Shown piece by piece: positions 37,532 to 47,462 of a DNA stretch of 64,000 nt (its first letter is position 1; each line of letters starts with the position of its first letter). The stretch is from Fodinibius sp034521915 (GTDB taxonomy: Bacteria; Bacteroidota; Rhodothermia; Balneolales; Balneolaceae). The stretch spans positions 62,001 through 126,000 of the forward strand of contig NZ_JAXHLU010000013.1 of the NCBI RefSeq assembly GCF_034521915.1. Direction: 5' to 3'. The position numbers were made by a program, and so were the translations under genes. The notes beneath the pieces were generated by a model. The model worked only from the letters and a program-made list of their open reading frames with translations, was not told where the DNA came from and made no database searches.

Positions 37532-39043
37532 TTATACCGCTTCGTTTTTATTGGATTTTAGTGCCTGTGATAAAGCTGATTTGGCATTTTTTAAAACTTG
37601 ATAACTGTCACTATAGTCACTGTCTAAACGTACAAATCCCACTTTTATACCTGTTTCAATATGGATACCGTTTGAAAGTTCAAAGGAACCGTCGAACTTC
37701 TTTTTAATAGACTTACTCCAGTTTTTTACGGCATCCTCATCTTTGCTCTGGATTAAAAAGGAATACACATAGTCGGAGTTATATCCTAAAATTCCGTTAT
37801 ATCCGAACTGACTCGGATTAAATGATGCAATTAAGTCTTTCTGCATCTGATCCAATTGATCCATCCGCAGCTTAGTTCTCAGTTCAGGCAAATTAGATAA
37901 GGTTACCAACCCAAACCAGGTTTTCTGCATTCCTGAATCGGGTTTGAGACGATGTAATTCTGAATTAACAGTCTGCTCCCACAGCTCTGGCAAATAGGCA
38001 TCATACTGATTTGCGAAAACAGAACTGTCAACATTCAGTTGCGGATTGTTTGAGAGCATTTGTAATCCCGCAATACGCACCAAATTTACCAATTTATGCT
38101 TGGTAGATTCCTTAAATATAAGGGGATTTTTATCGTACACCAGCACCACCCCCTGTCGCCGGTCTTTTATCATCAATGGAATAGCAAGCGTTGCACCCTC
38201 CGAGTTAAGTTCTCTTGGCGAAAGCCGCTTTGGATTATTGTTAAAATGGATGGCAAACTCTGCTTTTCCTTGCTCAACTGCCTCATAAGCCAGCGAACGC
38301 TCTTCCATTTTCATGCCGATAGGCGGGGCGTATTTGGCATTATCAGCATTCAGAACATTGTACCAATTGTTCATTCCCTTCGCGATAAATGAAACTCCGC
38401 CGTCATACAAAAACGATTGAATAGTACTCAATAGCTTTTTTATTAACTCTGTCCGGTGGCATCGAACCTCTAACTCCGAAATACAATCCTCATAATTAAT
38501 CCACTCATCCTGCTGCTCGTAAAGATCACTGATCTCCAGGTAGGTATTCAGCACATTACGCAGCGCATTGATATACGAATAAATAACATCACTCTTATTT
38601 TCGGTAAAGATATGATCCCGGGATTCCAAAACCGTTATGGCTACCGTTTCCCCATTATTTACAAATGGAAGCAACGTAATATACTTGACCGGCACTTCGC
38701 TGTAGTAATGATTTAACGCGGAAGCGGGAATATCTTCACCGATCTCTATCGCTGTAGGTTCATCCAGATCCTTAAACTCATCGAGAAAGTGCTTGTCAAA
38801 ACTAATCCGATCCTTAAACATCACATTTTCGAACACTGTCGATTTTGTCTCCATCACAAACTGCTCCCGCGAACGGTTAACCCAATACATATATACCGTT
38901 TCCATCTCGGAAGCACTCTGTAACAAAAAAATCAGGTCATTTAGCACCTGCTTGAATTCACGAAGTGCTTTTTCCTGACGTTTCTGCCCCATCAATTCGG
39001 CATTCGATCGTTCTTTATCCCGTGCCGTTGCGTAATTATCCAT
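37532..39043 (-). CDS. Protein with GAF-like and degenerate GGDEF-like regions, unknown
   Basis: A 503-residue soluble protein, no signal peptide. The N-terminal helix (about 10-45) leads to two GAF-like alpha/beta segments (about 45-165, and 195-320 with LAIPLMIKDRRQGVVLVYDK). The C-terminal third (about 345-495) ends in IHIETGIKVGFVRLDSDYSD and SYQVLKNAKSALSQALK, which resembles the end of a GGDEF domain. The GGDEF loop itself is missing, so diguanylate cyclase activity is not expected. I infer a sensory or regulatory role. It is flanked tightly by pepF (6 bases) and deoB. Confidence 0.6.
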   Translation of the reverse strand: MDNYATARDKERSNAELMGQKRQEKALREFKQVLNDLIFLLQSASEMETVYMYWVNRSREQFVMETKSTVFENVMFKDRISFDKHFLDEFKDLDEPTAIEIGEDIPASALNHYYSEVPVKYITLLPFVNNGETVAITVLESRDHIFTENKSDVIYSYINALRNVLNTYLEISDLYEQQDEWINYEDCISELEVRCHRTELIKKLLSTIQSFLYDGGVSFIAKGMNNWYNVLNADNAKYAPPIGMKMEERSLAYEAVEQGKAEFAIHFNNNPKRLSPRELNSEGATLAIPLMIKDRRQGVVLVYDKNPLIFKESTKHKLVNLVRIAGLQMLSNNPQLNVDSSVFANQYDAYLPELWEQTVNSELHRLKPDSGMQKTWFGLVTLSNLPELRTKLRMDQLDQMQKDLIASFNPSQFGYNGILGYNSDYVYSFLIQSKDEDAVKNWSKSIKKKFDGSFELSNGIHIETGIKVGFVRLDSDYSDSYQVLKNAKSALSQALKSNKNEAV

Positions 39044-39049
39044 CCCCTG

Positions 39050-40846
39050 TTAATTTATCTTTTTTGCCAATTCTTCTGCCTGTTTAATCATCTCCTCAAT
39101 AGCTGAAAGACCGTTGTCCCAAAAGTCCGGCTGCGTAATATCTAATCCCAACTTGCCAACTATGTTTTCCGGCCAGTCCGATCCTCCCGCGCGCAACATC
39201 TCAATATATTTATCTGAAAACCCATTTTCTGAGCGCGTATATTCTTGATAAAGTGCCAGCACAAGCAACTCACCAAAGGCATAAGCATACACATAACCCG
39301 GCGTATGTAAAAAGTGCGGTATATAACTCCACCAAAGATTGTATTCCTCCGTAAGTGTAACCGAATTGCCATAGACCGCTTCCTGTGTTTCACGCCATAA
39401 CTTAGAAAAATCATCGGTGGTAAGCTCTCCTTTTTCACGCCGATGGGTATGCATGGCATGTTCAAACCGATTCATGGAAACCTGGCGAAAAACCGTTGCA
39501 ATAGTATCATCGATTTTACCGATCAGCAGTGCCAGCTTTTCTTTGGGATCGTCGAGCTTGCGCATCAATTTTTGAAAAACCAACATTTCTCCAAATACAG
39601 ACGCTGTTTCAGCTGTCGTCAAGGGCGTATCAGCCTGTAAAACTCCTTGCTCTCGAGATAAATACTGGTGGACTCCGTGCCCTAATTCATGAGCCAGTGT
39701 TTGCACATCACGAATATTTCCATCAAAATTCATAAATACATACGGATGCACCGACGGTACAGTACTGGCAGAATACGCTCCACCCCTCTTGCCATGCTCC
39801 ATCGCAGCATCAATCCAGTTATTATCAAAAAACTTACGAGTAACAGTACCCATCTCTGAATGAAAATCGGTGTAAGAATCCAAAACCATTTCCTGGGCTT
39901 CATCCCACTGAATTTTCTTTTTGCTCTCAAGAATGGGCGCATACCGATCGTAGTCGTAAAGCTCATCATATCCCAGAAGGCTACGCTTCAGATTATAAAA
40001 CCGGTGAACTAGATCATAATTGCTCGTAACCGAATTAATCAACACCTCGACCGTTTCGTCATCAATTTCATTAGCCAGGTTTCGAGATGAGATCCAGCTA
40101 TCATAGTTGCGCAATTTATCATCGGTATGCTTGTCAGCCAGCAGCGTATTAAAGATAAACGTCAGCGTACGGCTGTGATCTTCGAACGTTTCCGTCAGCG
40201 ATGCATGTGCTCGCTTTCGCAGATCTCGATCCGGCTCATGGAGCTTACTTAATACTTCTTGTTGCGTTAGTTCCTCTCCTTCTAACTCAAAACGGGCTGC
40301 CCCCATCGTCTCATCAAAATACCGATTCCACGCGCTACGCCCTGTCACTTTTTTTGCTGATAATACCTGCTCTTCCTTTTCACTCAGCACATGATCTTTG
40401 TATCGACGAGATGTTTCGAGATAGTGCTTGTACTGTTTCAACTCATCACTTTCGATCAGCTTTTGTGCTTTTTCATCATCTACATCCAACCACTCTACAT
40501 CAAAAAACACCAGCATCTGATGAATTTCGGAAGAAAGCTCACTTGCTTCCTGTTTTAGCTTGCCGTATTCGGGTTTATTGGTATTAGTTGACCAGATGAG
40601 ATGCGCATACGAACCGATCTTGCCAACCATTTCAATAAGCTCTTCATAATTTTCAAGAGCCTGTTTCATACTTTCTTCATCAAGATCGGCTACGTTCCCT
40701 TTATACGTCGACGCAAATTCTTTAGCCTGCTCAACGACTTTCTGTTTGTCATTTTCAAGAGCAGGATCATCAATAGAATTATAGAGATCAGAAAGATCCC
40801 AATAAACATTTTCTGCCCCTGTTTTTTCTTTCACTTTATCGTTCAT
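39050..40846 (-). CDS. pepF: Oligoendopeptidase F
   Basis: A 598-residue cytoplasmic M3B zinc peptidase, the usual PepF length. VQTLAHELGHGVHQYLS (HExxH, about 380-396) and the downstream zinc Glu region TAETASVFGEMLVF are present, followed by HYIP-like WWSYIPHFLHTPGYVYAYAF. It degrades 7-17-residue peptides. It is the first gene of a likely pepF - GAF-like - deoB run with 5-6-base gaps. Confidence 0.92.
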   Translation of the reverse strand: MNDKVKEKTGAENVYWDLSDLYNSIDDPALENDKQKVVEQAKEFASTYKGNVADLDEESMKQALENYEELIEMVGKIGSYAHLIWSTNTNKPEYGKLKQEASELSSEIHQMLVFFDVEWLDVDDEKAQKLIESDELKQYKHYLETSRRYKDHVLSEKEEQVLSAKKVTGRSAWNRYFDETMGAARFELEGEELTQQEVLSKLHEPDRDLRKRAHASLTETFEDHSRTLTFIFNTLLADKHTDDKLRNYDSWISSRNLANEIDDETVEVLINSVTSNYDLVHRFYNLKRSLLGYDELYDYDRYAPILESKKKIQWDEAQEMVLDSYTDFHSEMGTVTRKFFDNNWIDAAMEHGKRGGAYSASTVPSVHPYVFMNFDGNIRDVQTLAHELGHGVHQYLSREQGVLQADTPLTTAETASVFGEMLVFQKLMRKLDDPKEKLALLIGKIDDTIATVFRQVSMNRFEHAMHTHRREKGELTTDDFSKLWRETQEAVYGNSVTLTEEYNLWWSYIPHFLHTPGYVYAYAFGELLVLALYQEYTRSENGFSDKYIEMLRAGGSDWPENIVGKLGLDITQPDFWDNGLSAIEEMIKQAEELAKKIN

Positions 40847-41065
40847 AAATTGCTTGAAACCTATTTATAAAATCATTGTTGGGATATCGAAATAAGCAAA
40901 ATAAAATCAAAAATTATCTCTGCTCAAGAATCGTAATTTAATATCACAATGATTAACTTTACGCTTGATTGTTTATGGTTTAAAGAAACCAAAAATAACA
41001 TTCAATATTAACTCTTGCAGACGTTTATTTACTAATAATTTCAACCCACTGAATAAGACCATATT

Positions 41066-44000
41066 TTGAAGTCGCTCGAAGCTGTTTTCGGACCTAATTC
41101 CGCACTTGTTGAAGAACTTTTTAATCAATATAAAGAAGACCCTTCTTCTGTTCCCAATCATTGGCGCCAATATTTCGACGAAATTGAAGGAGTAGAGCAG
41201 GCAGAAGATCTAAAAGCTGAGGCACAAAAAGCCGGTAACGATCCGGCACCTGCCAAAGCTACTCCATCCAAGGCCAAGGAACAGAAAAAAACCAAGAAAG
41301 CGCCCCAGCAAAAAGAAGATGGCGACACTGACATCCCCTCAGGAGCTACCCTTGAAAAAATCAAAGGGATTTCCAGCAAAATTGTTCAGAATATGGATGA
41401 AAGTCTGGAGGTTCCTACGGCTACGTCGGTTCGTTCACTGCCCATGAAGATGCTTATTGAAGATCGGGTTATTATCAACCGACATTTGAAACAGCGTAAT
41501 GAACCTAAGTCTTCATTCACGCACTATATTGCCTGGGCCATTATCAAAGCGCTGGAAGAATATCCGAATATGAACAACTCCTTCGCCTACAAAGATGGGG
41601 AGCCCTACAAAGTTATTCCGGATCAAGTAAATCTGGGGCTGGCGATTGATGTTCAAAATAAGGATGGATCTCGCAACCTCCTTGTGCCCAACATCAAGGG
41701 CGTAGATAAGATGAACTTTAAGGAGTTTCTCTATGCCTATTCAGAACTTATTGATAAAACCCGAAACGGCAATCTCGAAATTTCTGACTTCCAGGGCACT
41801 ACCCTTACGCTTACGAATCCGGGAATGATCGGAACCGTGCAGTCGGTACCACGGCTGATGAAAACCCAGGGTGCTATTATTGCGACAGGAGCCATTGATT
41901 ATCCGGCGGAATACCAGTCGATGTCGCAGGAGGTGCTTAATAAGTTGGGCATCAGCAAAGTCATGAATGTGACTTCAACTTACGATCACCGGGTGATACA
42001 AGGGGCTGAGTCGGGAGCATTCTTGAAGAAAGTTCATAGCTTGCTGAACGGCGAAGAGGATTTTTATAACGAAATTTTTGAGGATCTTGAGATTCCATAC
42101 GATCCTCTGCCTTTTGGTGCCGATACTTATGTGGGCCAGCTCGATGGCAGTGGTGCAACGCTGGAACAAAACAAGCGCGCCATTAATGTGATGCGACTTA
42201 TTAATATGTATCGCACGCGCGGACATGTACTCGCTGATCTTGATCCGCTGAGTGACGAACCGAGACAAAGTCCCGAGCTTGATTTAAGTTACTACGATCT
42301 TACCCTTTGGGATTTGGACCGCGAATTCTACTGTGGTGGATTAGGGGGCAATGAAAAAGCTACGCTTCGAGAAATCATCACCTTGCTCCGCGAAACATAC
42401 TGTGGCAAGCTGGGTGCCGAGTTCATGCATATTCTTGATCTCGAGGAACGCAAGTGGCTACGCGAACGCATGGAATCAACCACGAATACGCCTGATTTAA
42501 CCAAAGATCAGAAAGAGCAGATTCTGCACAAGCTCAATCAGGCGATGGCTTTTGAACAGTTCTTGCATAAGAAGTATATCGGTCATAAGCGCTTCTCCCT
42601 CGAAGGGGAAGACACGCTTATTCCTATGATGGATCACATGCTTGAAAAAGCAGGTCAAGACCAAGTAGAAAAAATATTTATGGGTATGGCTCACCGGGGA
42701 CGATTGAACATCCTCGTAAATATTATGAACAAGCCGTACCGAAAAGTCTTTGCTGACTTTGAAGGAAATCTCGATCCCGACAGCATTCAAGGATCCGGTG
42801 ATGTAAAATATCATCTGGGATCGAAAGGAATCTATGAGACTACGTCCGGTGAAGAGATTGAAATTGAGTTGATGCCAAACCCAAGCCACCTCGAATCGGT
42901 TAATCCCGTAGTTGAGGGGGCAACGCGCGCTACTCAGGATCACGACAGCGAAAATGCAGAGAAGAAAAACGTACCTGTACTCATCCATGGTGATGCAGCT
43001 TTTTCTGGTCAGGGCGTAGTTGCAGAGACCTTGAACATGTCGCAGCTAGATGCCTATAAAACCGGGGGAACCATCCATATTATCCTAAACAACCAAATAG
43101 GATTTACGACCCTTCCCAAAGACGGACGTTCTACAGAATATGCTTCTGACCTTGCCAAAGCTATTCTTGCTCCGATCTTTCATGTGAATGGTGACAATCC
43201 CGAAGAAGCCGTCCACGCTATGCAGATGGCCTTCGAATACCGCCAGAAATTTGGCAAAGATGTGGTTATTGACCTAATCGGCTTCCGGAAACACGGACAT
43301 AATGAAGGTGATGAACCTGCATTTACGCAGCCAGGTATGTATCAAGAAATCGACAATCATCCAACGGTGCGCGACATTTATACAGATACACTGTTGGGTC
43401 GTGGTGAATTTACCGAGGAAGAGATGCAGGAAATCTTCAATGAATTTGATGAACTTCTTCGTGAGGCTTTTGAGGATGCTAAAAATGCCTCACCCCTTGA
43501 AGTTACCGAAGACATGATTAATCGTCATGAAATGACGCAAGAAGATTGGAACGAGTTTCCGGATACTACCTATTCCGAGGATGAACTCAAAGACATTGCT
43601 GTCAAACTCAATACGGTTCCTAAAGATTTTGATGCTAATCCCAAGTTGTTACGACAGCTTGCCAAGCGCGCCGAAATTGTTGACAAAAACGAACAAAAAA
43701 TTGATTGGGGCTTCGCAGAAGCACTTGCTTTTGGATCGCTACTTAAAAACGGTACTACTGTTCGTCTGACGGGACAGGATGCTGAGCGCGGAACTTTCTC
43801 ACACCGCCACGCAATTCTGCACGGAACAGAAACAGATCAACAGTTTATTCCACTTAATAATCTTGAAGACGACCAGGCTCCATTTTATCCATATAACAGC
43901 TTGCTCAGTGAATTTGCTGCAGTCGGCTTTGAATTTGGATACAGTGCAGCCAACCTTGATGCACTCGTTATTTGGGAAGCCCAGTTTGGTGATTTCGCCA

Positions 44001-44725
44001 ACGGTGCCCAAGTGATGATGGATCAATATATCTCAGCGAGTGAAGCGAAATGGGGGCAAAATTCATCATTAGTTATGACTCTGCCGCACGGCTACGAGGG
44101 CCAAGGGCCTGAGCACTCATCAGCACGACTGGAACGGTATCTACAACTCTGTGCTGAAGATAATATGCAGGTTGTCAACCTTACGACTCCTGCTCAGTAT
44201 TTTCACATCTTGCGTAAGCAAGCAAAACAGGATGACAAAAAACCGCTGATTATTATGTCGCCCAAGAGTTTGCTGCGTCACCCGCTTGCAACTTCCAAAA
44301 CAGATGATTTGGCCAAGGGACAGTATCAGCCGTTTATTCCTGATCAGGAAGTGGAAGACAAGAGCAATATCGATCGATTGGTGATCTGTTCCGGAAAGGT
44401 CTATTATGATCTGTATAAGCAGCGTCAGGAAGAGGAAATCGACAATGTGGCTATTGCTCGATTAGAGCAGTTTTATCCTTTTCCTGACTTAGACATCAGT
44501 AATATTCTGGAGGAATTCAGCCATGTTGATGATATTGTATGGTGCCAGGAAGAGCCCAAAAATATGGGTGCATGGACATTCGTCTCTACACGTATTATGC
44601 AGCAGCTCAAAGATGGACAAAATCTTCGCTATGTAGGTCGACTGGCTTCAGCTTCACCGGCTGCCGGACAGAAGAAAGTCCACAAGGCTGAGCAGGAGAA
44701 GCTTGTAAATGAGGCGCTAAACTAA
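41066..44725 (+). CDS. kgd: Fused 2-oxoglutarate dehydrogenase E1 with N-terminal E2 acyltransferase domain (Kgd-type)
   Basis: A 1219-residue TCA-cycle enzyme started by TTG 41066. Residues 1-42 are the SucA N-terminal segment; 50-95 is a Lys/Ala/Pro linker. About 105-345 is a 2-oxoacid dehydrogenase acyltransferase core with the active-site motif D307-H308-R309 (DHRVIQGAESGAFL). The E1 ThDP domain follows (HRGRLNILVN, VLIHGDAAFSGQGVVAETLN, ILNNQIGFTT), then the transketolase pyrimidine domain (RLTGQDAERGTFSHRHAILH) and the C-terminal domain (YVGRLASASPAAGQKK). No lipoyl or E3-binding domain is present, so a separate lipoylated E2 should supply it. This is the architecture of mycobacterial Kgd. 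A terminator follows. Confidence 0.94.
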   Translation: MKSLEAVFGPNSALVEELFNQYKEDPSSVPNHWRQYFDEIEGVEQAEDLKAEAQKAGNDPAPAKATPSKAKEQKKTKKAPQQKEDGDTDIPSGATLEKIKGISSKIVQNMDESLEVPTATSVRSLPMKMLIEDRVIINRHLKQRNEPKSSFTHYIAWAIIKALEEYPNMNNSFAYKDGEPYKVIPDQVNLGLAIDVQNKDGSRNLLVPNIKGVDKMNFKEFLYAYSELIDKTRNGNLEISDFQGTTLTLTNPGMIGTVQSVPRLMKTQGAIIATGAIDYPAEYQSMSQEVLNKLGISKVMNVTSTYDHRVIQGAESGAFLKKVHSLLNGEEDFYNEIFEDLEIPYDPLPFGADTYVGQLDGSGATLEQNKRAINVMRLINMYRTRGHVLADLDPLSDEPRQSPELDLSYYDLTLWDLDREFYCGGLGGNEKATLREIITLLRETYCGKLGAEFMHILDLEERKWLRERMESTTNTPDLTKDQKEQILHKLNQAMAFEQFLHKKYIGHKRFSLEGEDTLIPMMDHMLEKAGQDQVEKIFMGMAHRGRLNILVNIMNKPYRKVFADFEGNLDPDSIQGSGDVKYHLGSKGIYETTSGEEIEIELMPNPSHLESVNPVVEGATRATQDHDSENAEKKNVPVLIHGDAAFSGQGVVAETLNMSQLDAYKTGGTIHIILNNQIGFTTLPKDGRSTEYASDLAKAILAPIFHVNGDNPEEAVHAMQMAFEYRQKFGKDVVIDLIGFRKHGHNEGDEPAFTQPGMYQEIDNHPTVRDIYTDTLLGRGEFTEEEMQEIFNEFDELLREAFEDAKNASPLEVTEDMINRHEMTQEDWNEFPDTTYSEDELKDIAVKLNTVPKDFDANPKLLRQLAKRAEIVDKNEQKIDWGFAEALAFGSLLKNGTTVRLTGQDAERGTFSHRHAILHGTETDQQFIPLNNLEDDQAPFYPYNSLLSEFAAVGFEFGYSAANLDALVIWEAQFGDFANGAQVMMDQYISASEAKWGQNSSLVMTLPHGYEGQGPEHSSARLERYLQLCAEDNMQVVNLTTPAQYFHILRKQAKQDDKKPLIIMSPKSLLRHPLATSKTDDLAKGQYQPFIPDQEVEDKSNIDRLVICSGKVYYDLYKQRQEEEIDNVAIARLEQFYPFPDLDISNILEEFSHVDDIVWCQEEPKNMGAWTFVSTRIMQQLKDGQNLRYVGRLASASPAAGQKKVHKAEQEKLVNEALN

Positions 44726-44777
44726 ATATTAGTTGAGGATATCCTGATCAACTTCGGATATTGCTTATATAATTTCT

Positions 44778-44815
44778 GGCATCGTAGCTTTGCTGCGATG
44801 CCTTTTTATTTTGCA
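44778..44815 (+). terminator. Rho-independent terminator after kgd
   Basis: GGCATCGTAGC and GCTGCGATGCC form an 11-position stem with one mismatch and a TTT loop, followed by TTTTTATTTTG. Confidence 0.92.
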
Positions 44816-44888
44816 GGATTAAATTATCATGTAGCAGAGTTAACTGTGTTTAGAAAGCCAACAATCATACAACAAAAGAAAGGCTAGC

Positions 44889-46331
44889 TTAATCAACAAC
44901 GTTTTTCTCAAGTGCTTGGCCCTTTTGGGCTCCTCCCCTTGATATATCTTCCAGGCTTAAGCCCTTAGTTTCGTCTACGAACTTTTTCACAAAAAAGTAT
45001 GCAACTACTCCAAAGAAGGCATAGATACCATAAGAAATGCCAAGTCCCAGATTAGACAATAACACCGGAAAACTGATGGTAATTACAAAATTTGCGCCCC
45101 ACTGAGCCATTCCACATACGGCAAGTGCAGCACCTCGATAGTGATTTGGGAACATCTCACCGAGCATCACCCACATTACCGGCCCCCAAGAAAAAGCAAA
45201 GAAAGCGATATAGGTATTGGCTGCAAGTAAAGCAATCATTCCTTGCGTTGGATTTAAGCTTAATCCATCCGGTCCCCCACTTGGAGCAATACTAAATACA
45301 TAAGCCATAACTCCCAGCATAACTGCCTGTCCTAATGATCCCACCAATAAAAGCGGTTTTCGCCCTACTTTATCGATAAGCATGATAGCAACAAAGGTAA
45401 AGAAAATATTTACGCTTCCGCTTATCACATTTTGCAGCAGAGCGTCACCCTCCGTAAATCCCGCAGATTTCCAAAGTGTGGCGCCGTAATAAAAAATCAC
45501 ATTTATACCCGTAAACTGTTGTAAGATAGCTAAGCCCAAGCCAACCCAAATTAGCGGATGAACTTTCCCGGAATAACTGTCATAGATATTTTTAAGTTTT
45601 GGCTTTATCCCCTGTTGCAGGGTCGATTCTATATCAGCAACCTTTTCTCTAATATTAATTTTAGGTAGGATTCCCTTAAGCACCTTTCCGGCTTCCTCTA
45701 CTTTTCCAGCTGCAACTAAATATCGAGGGGATTCCGGGATGGCCAGCAATGAAACAAAGAATACAGAAGCAGGAATTATTTCAGCCCAGAACATCCATCT
45801 CCAGGTTTGAAATCCTCCCCATAAAACTTCTGTAGCCCCACCCGATAATCCGGCCAGCCAGTAGTTACTCATAAACGCCATAAATAATCCTATAACAATC
45901 ATCAGCTGTTGTAAGGTAGCCAGACGTCCACGTACCTTTGATGGAGCTATTTCACTTATGTATGCGGGAGCAAGAATACTGGCAGCACCCATTGCCATCC
46001 CGCCAATAAGACGGTAGATTACAAATTCTATCGATCCCCCCGAAATGCCTGATCCCCAAGCACTTACTATAAATGCAAGTGCCGTAGAAATCATGATGGG
46101 CTTACGACCAAACTTATCAGCTAAGTTCCCGGCAAAGAAAGCCCCTACCATGGCGCCTAATAAAACAGAAGCTACATTAAAACCAGTTCCTGCAGAATCA
46201 GATCCAAAAGCTAATTGGATAGCATCAACGGTACCGTTAATAACCCCACTGTCAAATCCGAATAAGAACCCTCCCAATGCCGCTGCTGTAGATAATAGAA
46301 TTACACGGCTAACATTATAACTTTTATCCAT
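44889..46331 (-). CDS. Sugar porter MFS transporter (PUL permease)
   Basis: A 480-residue inner-membrane protein with 12 predicted helices. Sugar-porter signatures: GFLFGFDSGVING near the start, FGRKPIM in loop 2-3, PESPRYLVAAG after helix 6, QQFTGINVIFYYG in helix 7 and DKVGRKPLLL in loop 8-9. Glucose- or xylose-type cation symport is likely. It is 34 bases after the GH16 gene on the same strand, so it probably imports glucose or short gluco-oligosaccharides released by this locus. Confidence 0.92.
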   Translation of the reverse strand: MDKSYNVSRVILLSTAAALGGFLFGFDSGVINGTVDAIQLAFGSDSAGTGFNVASVLLGAMVGAFFAGNLADKFGRKPIMISTALAFIVSAWGSGISGGSIEFVIYRLIGGMAMGAASILAPAYISEIAPSKVRGRLATLQQLMIVIGLFMAFMSNYWLAGLSGGATEVLWGGFQTWRWMFWAEIIPASVFFVSLLAIPESPRYLVAAGKVEEAGKVLKGILPKINIREKVADIESTLQQGIKPKLKNIYDSYSGKVHPLIWVGLGLAILQQFTGINVIFYYGATLWKSAGFTEGDALLQNVISGSVNIFFTFVAIMLIDKVGRKPLLLVGSLGQAVMLGVMAYVFSIAPSGGPDGLSLNPTQGMIALLAANTYIAFFAFSWGPVMWVMLGEMFPNHYRGAALAVCGMAQWGANFVITISFPVLLSNLGLGISYGIYAFFGVVAYFFVKKFVDETKGLSLEDISRGGAQKGQALEKNVVD

Positions 46332-46365
46332 CTGAATTCTATTTTATTATGTAGGATTTTAAAAA

Positions 46366-47229
46366 CTACTGTTTTTGATAAACGTGCACGTAGTCTACTT
46401 CCATCGTTTGTGGAAATACGGTTGTTTCATCAGGATATCCAGGCCAGTCACCGCCCACAGCAATATTTAACAAGATGAAAAACGGAGCATCAAATTCACG
46501 CATAGAAGAAGATTGGGTACTTAATGAAAAATACTGCTCGCCGTCAAAAAACCATTTAATCTGCTGGTCATCCCATTCAATAGCGTAAGTATGAAAGTCC
46601 TGTGACAACTTTTCTGAATGGGTTACTGATTCTCCTTTAGAAGTATGTCCATTATCATCCCAGTGCGCCGTACCATGTAAAATACGATCATTTTCACCGC
46701 CGCCAATCATCTCCAGGATATCAATTTCTCCGGTAGCAGGCCACGTCGTCCCTTCAAAAATGTTTTTACCTAACATCCAAAATGCGGGCCATATACCTTG
46801 TCCTTCCGGCATTTTAATGCGTGCTTCCACACGCCCATATTGCCAATAGTGATCATTTTCATACGTAATCATTCGAGCAGAGGTATAATTTGCACCCTGA
46901 TAATTCTCTTCTCGTGCAGTAATCGTTAATACGCCGTCACCAACACGTGCATTTTCTAATCGATCGGTGTAATACTGCAATTCATTATTTCCCCAGCCAC
47001 TAGCCCCAATCTCAAAGTTCCATTTGTCAGAATCTGGTGCTCCCTGATAATTAAACTCATCGCTCCAAACCAATTCATATTTTCCACTGCTTGCGGTCGT
47101 GTCTGAGGGATTTTCATCATCCGTTCCTGACGTTGTAATACCTTTATCATCTCCACAGGCATTTAGTGTAAACACCATCATAATACCAATAGTGCAAAAG
47201 AGAATTTTTTTTCTTAAATCCGAAATCAT
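46366..47229 (-). CDS. GH16 beta-glucanase (laminarinase-like), lipoprotein
   Basis: A 287-residue exported glycoside hydrolase with a lipoprotein signal (lipobox LNAC) and a Thr/Ser/Asp spacer. A GH16 jelly roll covers the rest: YELVWSDEFNYQGAPDSDKW at its start, YGRVEARIKMPEGQGIWPAF, the catalytic GEIDILEMIG (E-I-D-I-x-E, about residues 137-146, with the extra residue of the laminarinase-type beta-bulge), HTYAIEWDDQQIKWFFDG and the end strand VDYVHVYQ. It cleaves internal beta-1,3 or mixed beta-1,3/1,4 glucan bonds, probably at the cell surface. Confidence 0.93.
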   Translation of the reverse strand: MISDLRKKILFCTIGIMMVFTLNACGDDKGITTSGTDDENPSDTTASSGKYELVWSDEFNYQGAPDSDKWNFEIGASGWGNNELQYYTDRLENARVGDGVLTITAREENYQGANYTSARMITYENDHYWQYGRVEARIKMPEGQGIWPAFWMLGKNIFEGTTWPATGEIDILEMIGGGENDRILHGTAHWDDNGHTSKGESVTHSEKLSQDFHTYAIEWDDQQIKWFFDGEQYFSLSTQSSSMREFDAPFFILLNIAVGGDWPGYPDETTVFPQTMEVDYVHVYQKQ

Positions 47230-47411
47230 GATTAAAGTAGTCTAAGTTGAAATCTTTCGTTCATACATGTTACATTTTAAAACCATTTACTGCCCAGCTT
47301 TTTTTTCAAAGCTCTACTGGCAAACTAGTATTTAACAATTGAGTACTACTTTCCTATTAAACTCATCAGACCAAATAAAGCTTAGAGGTATTAAAAAATG
47401 ACATCTATAAA

Positions 47412-47445
47412 AAATGGAAGGAAGCTAAACCTTCCTTCCATAAAG
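47412..47445 (-). terminator. Terminator after the PKD lipoprotein gene
   Basis: On the minus strand TGGAAGGAAG and CTTCCTTCCA form a perfect 10-bp stem with a 6-base loop, followed by TTTTTTATAG. It separates the SusC/D/PKD transcript from GH16 and the permease, or attenuates between them. Confidence 0.88.
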
Positions 47446-47462
47446 ATTTAAAAAAGAACGGT

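Noticed and set aside
42497..42988. 163-residue minus-strand frame in kgd
   Set aside because: Antisense to the conserved E1 catalytic domain.
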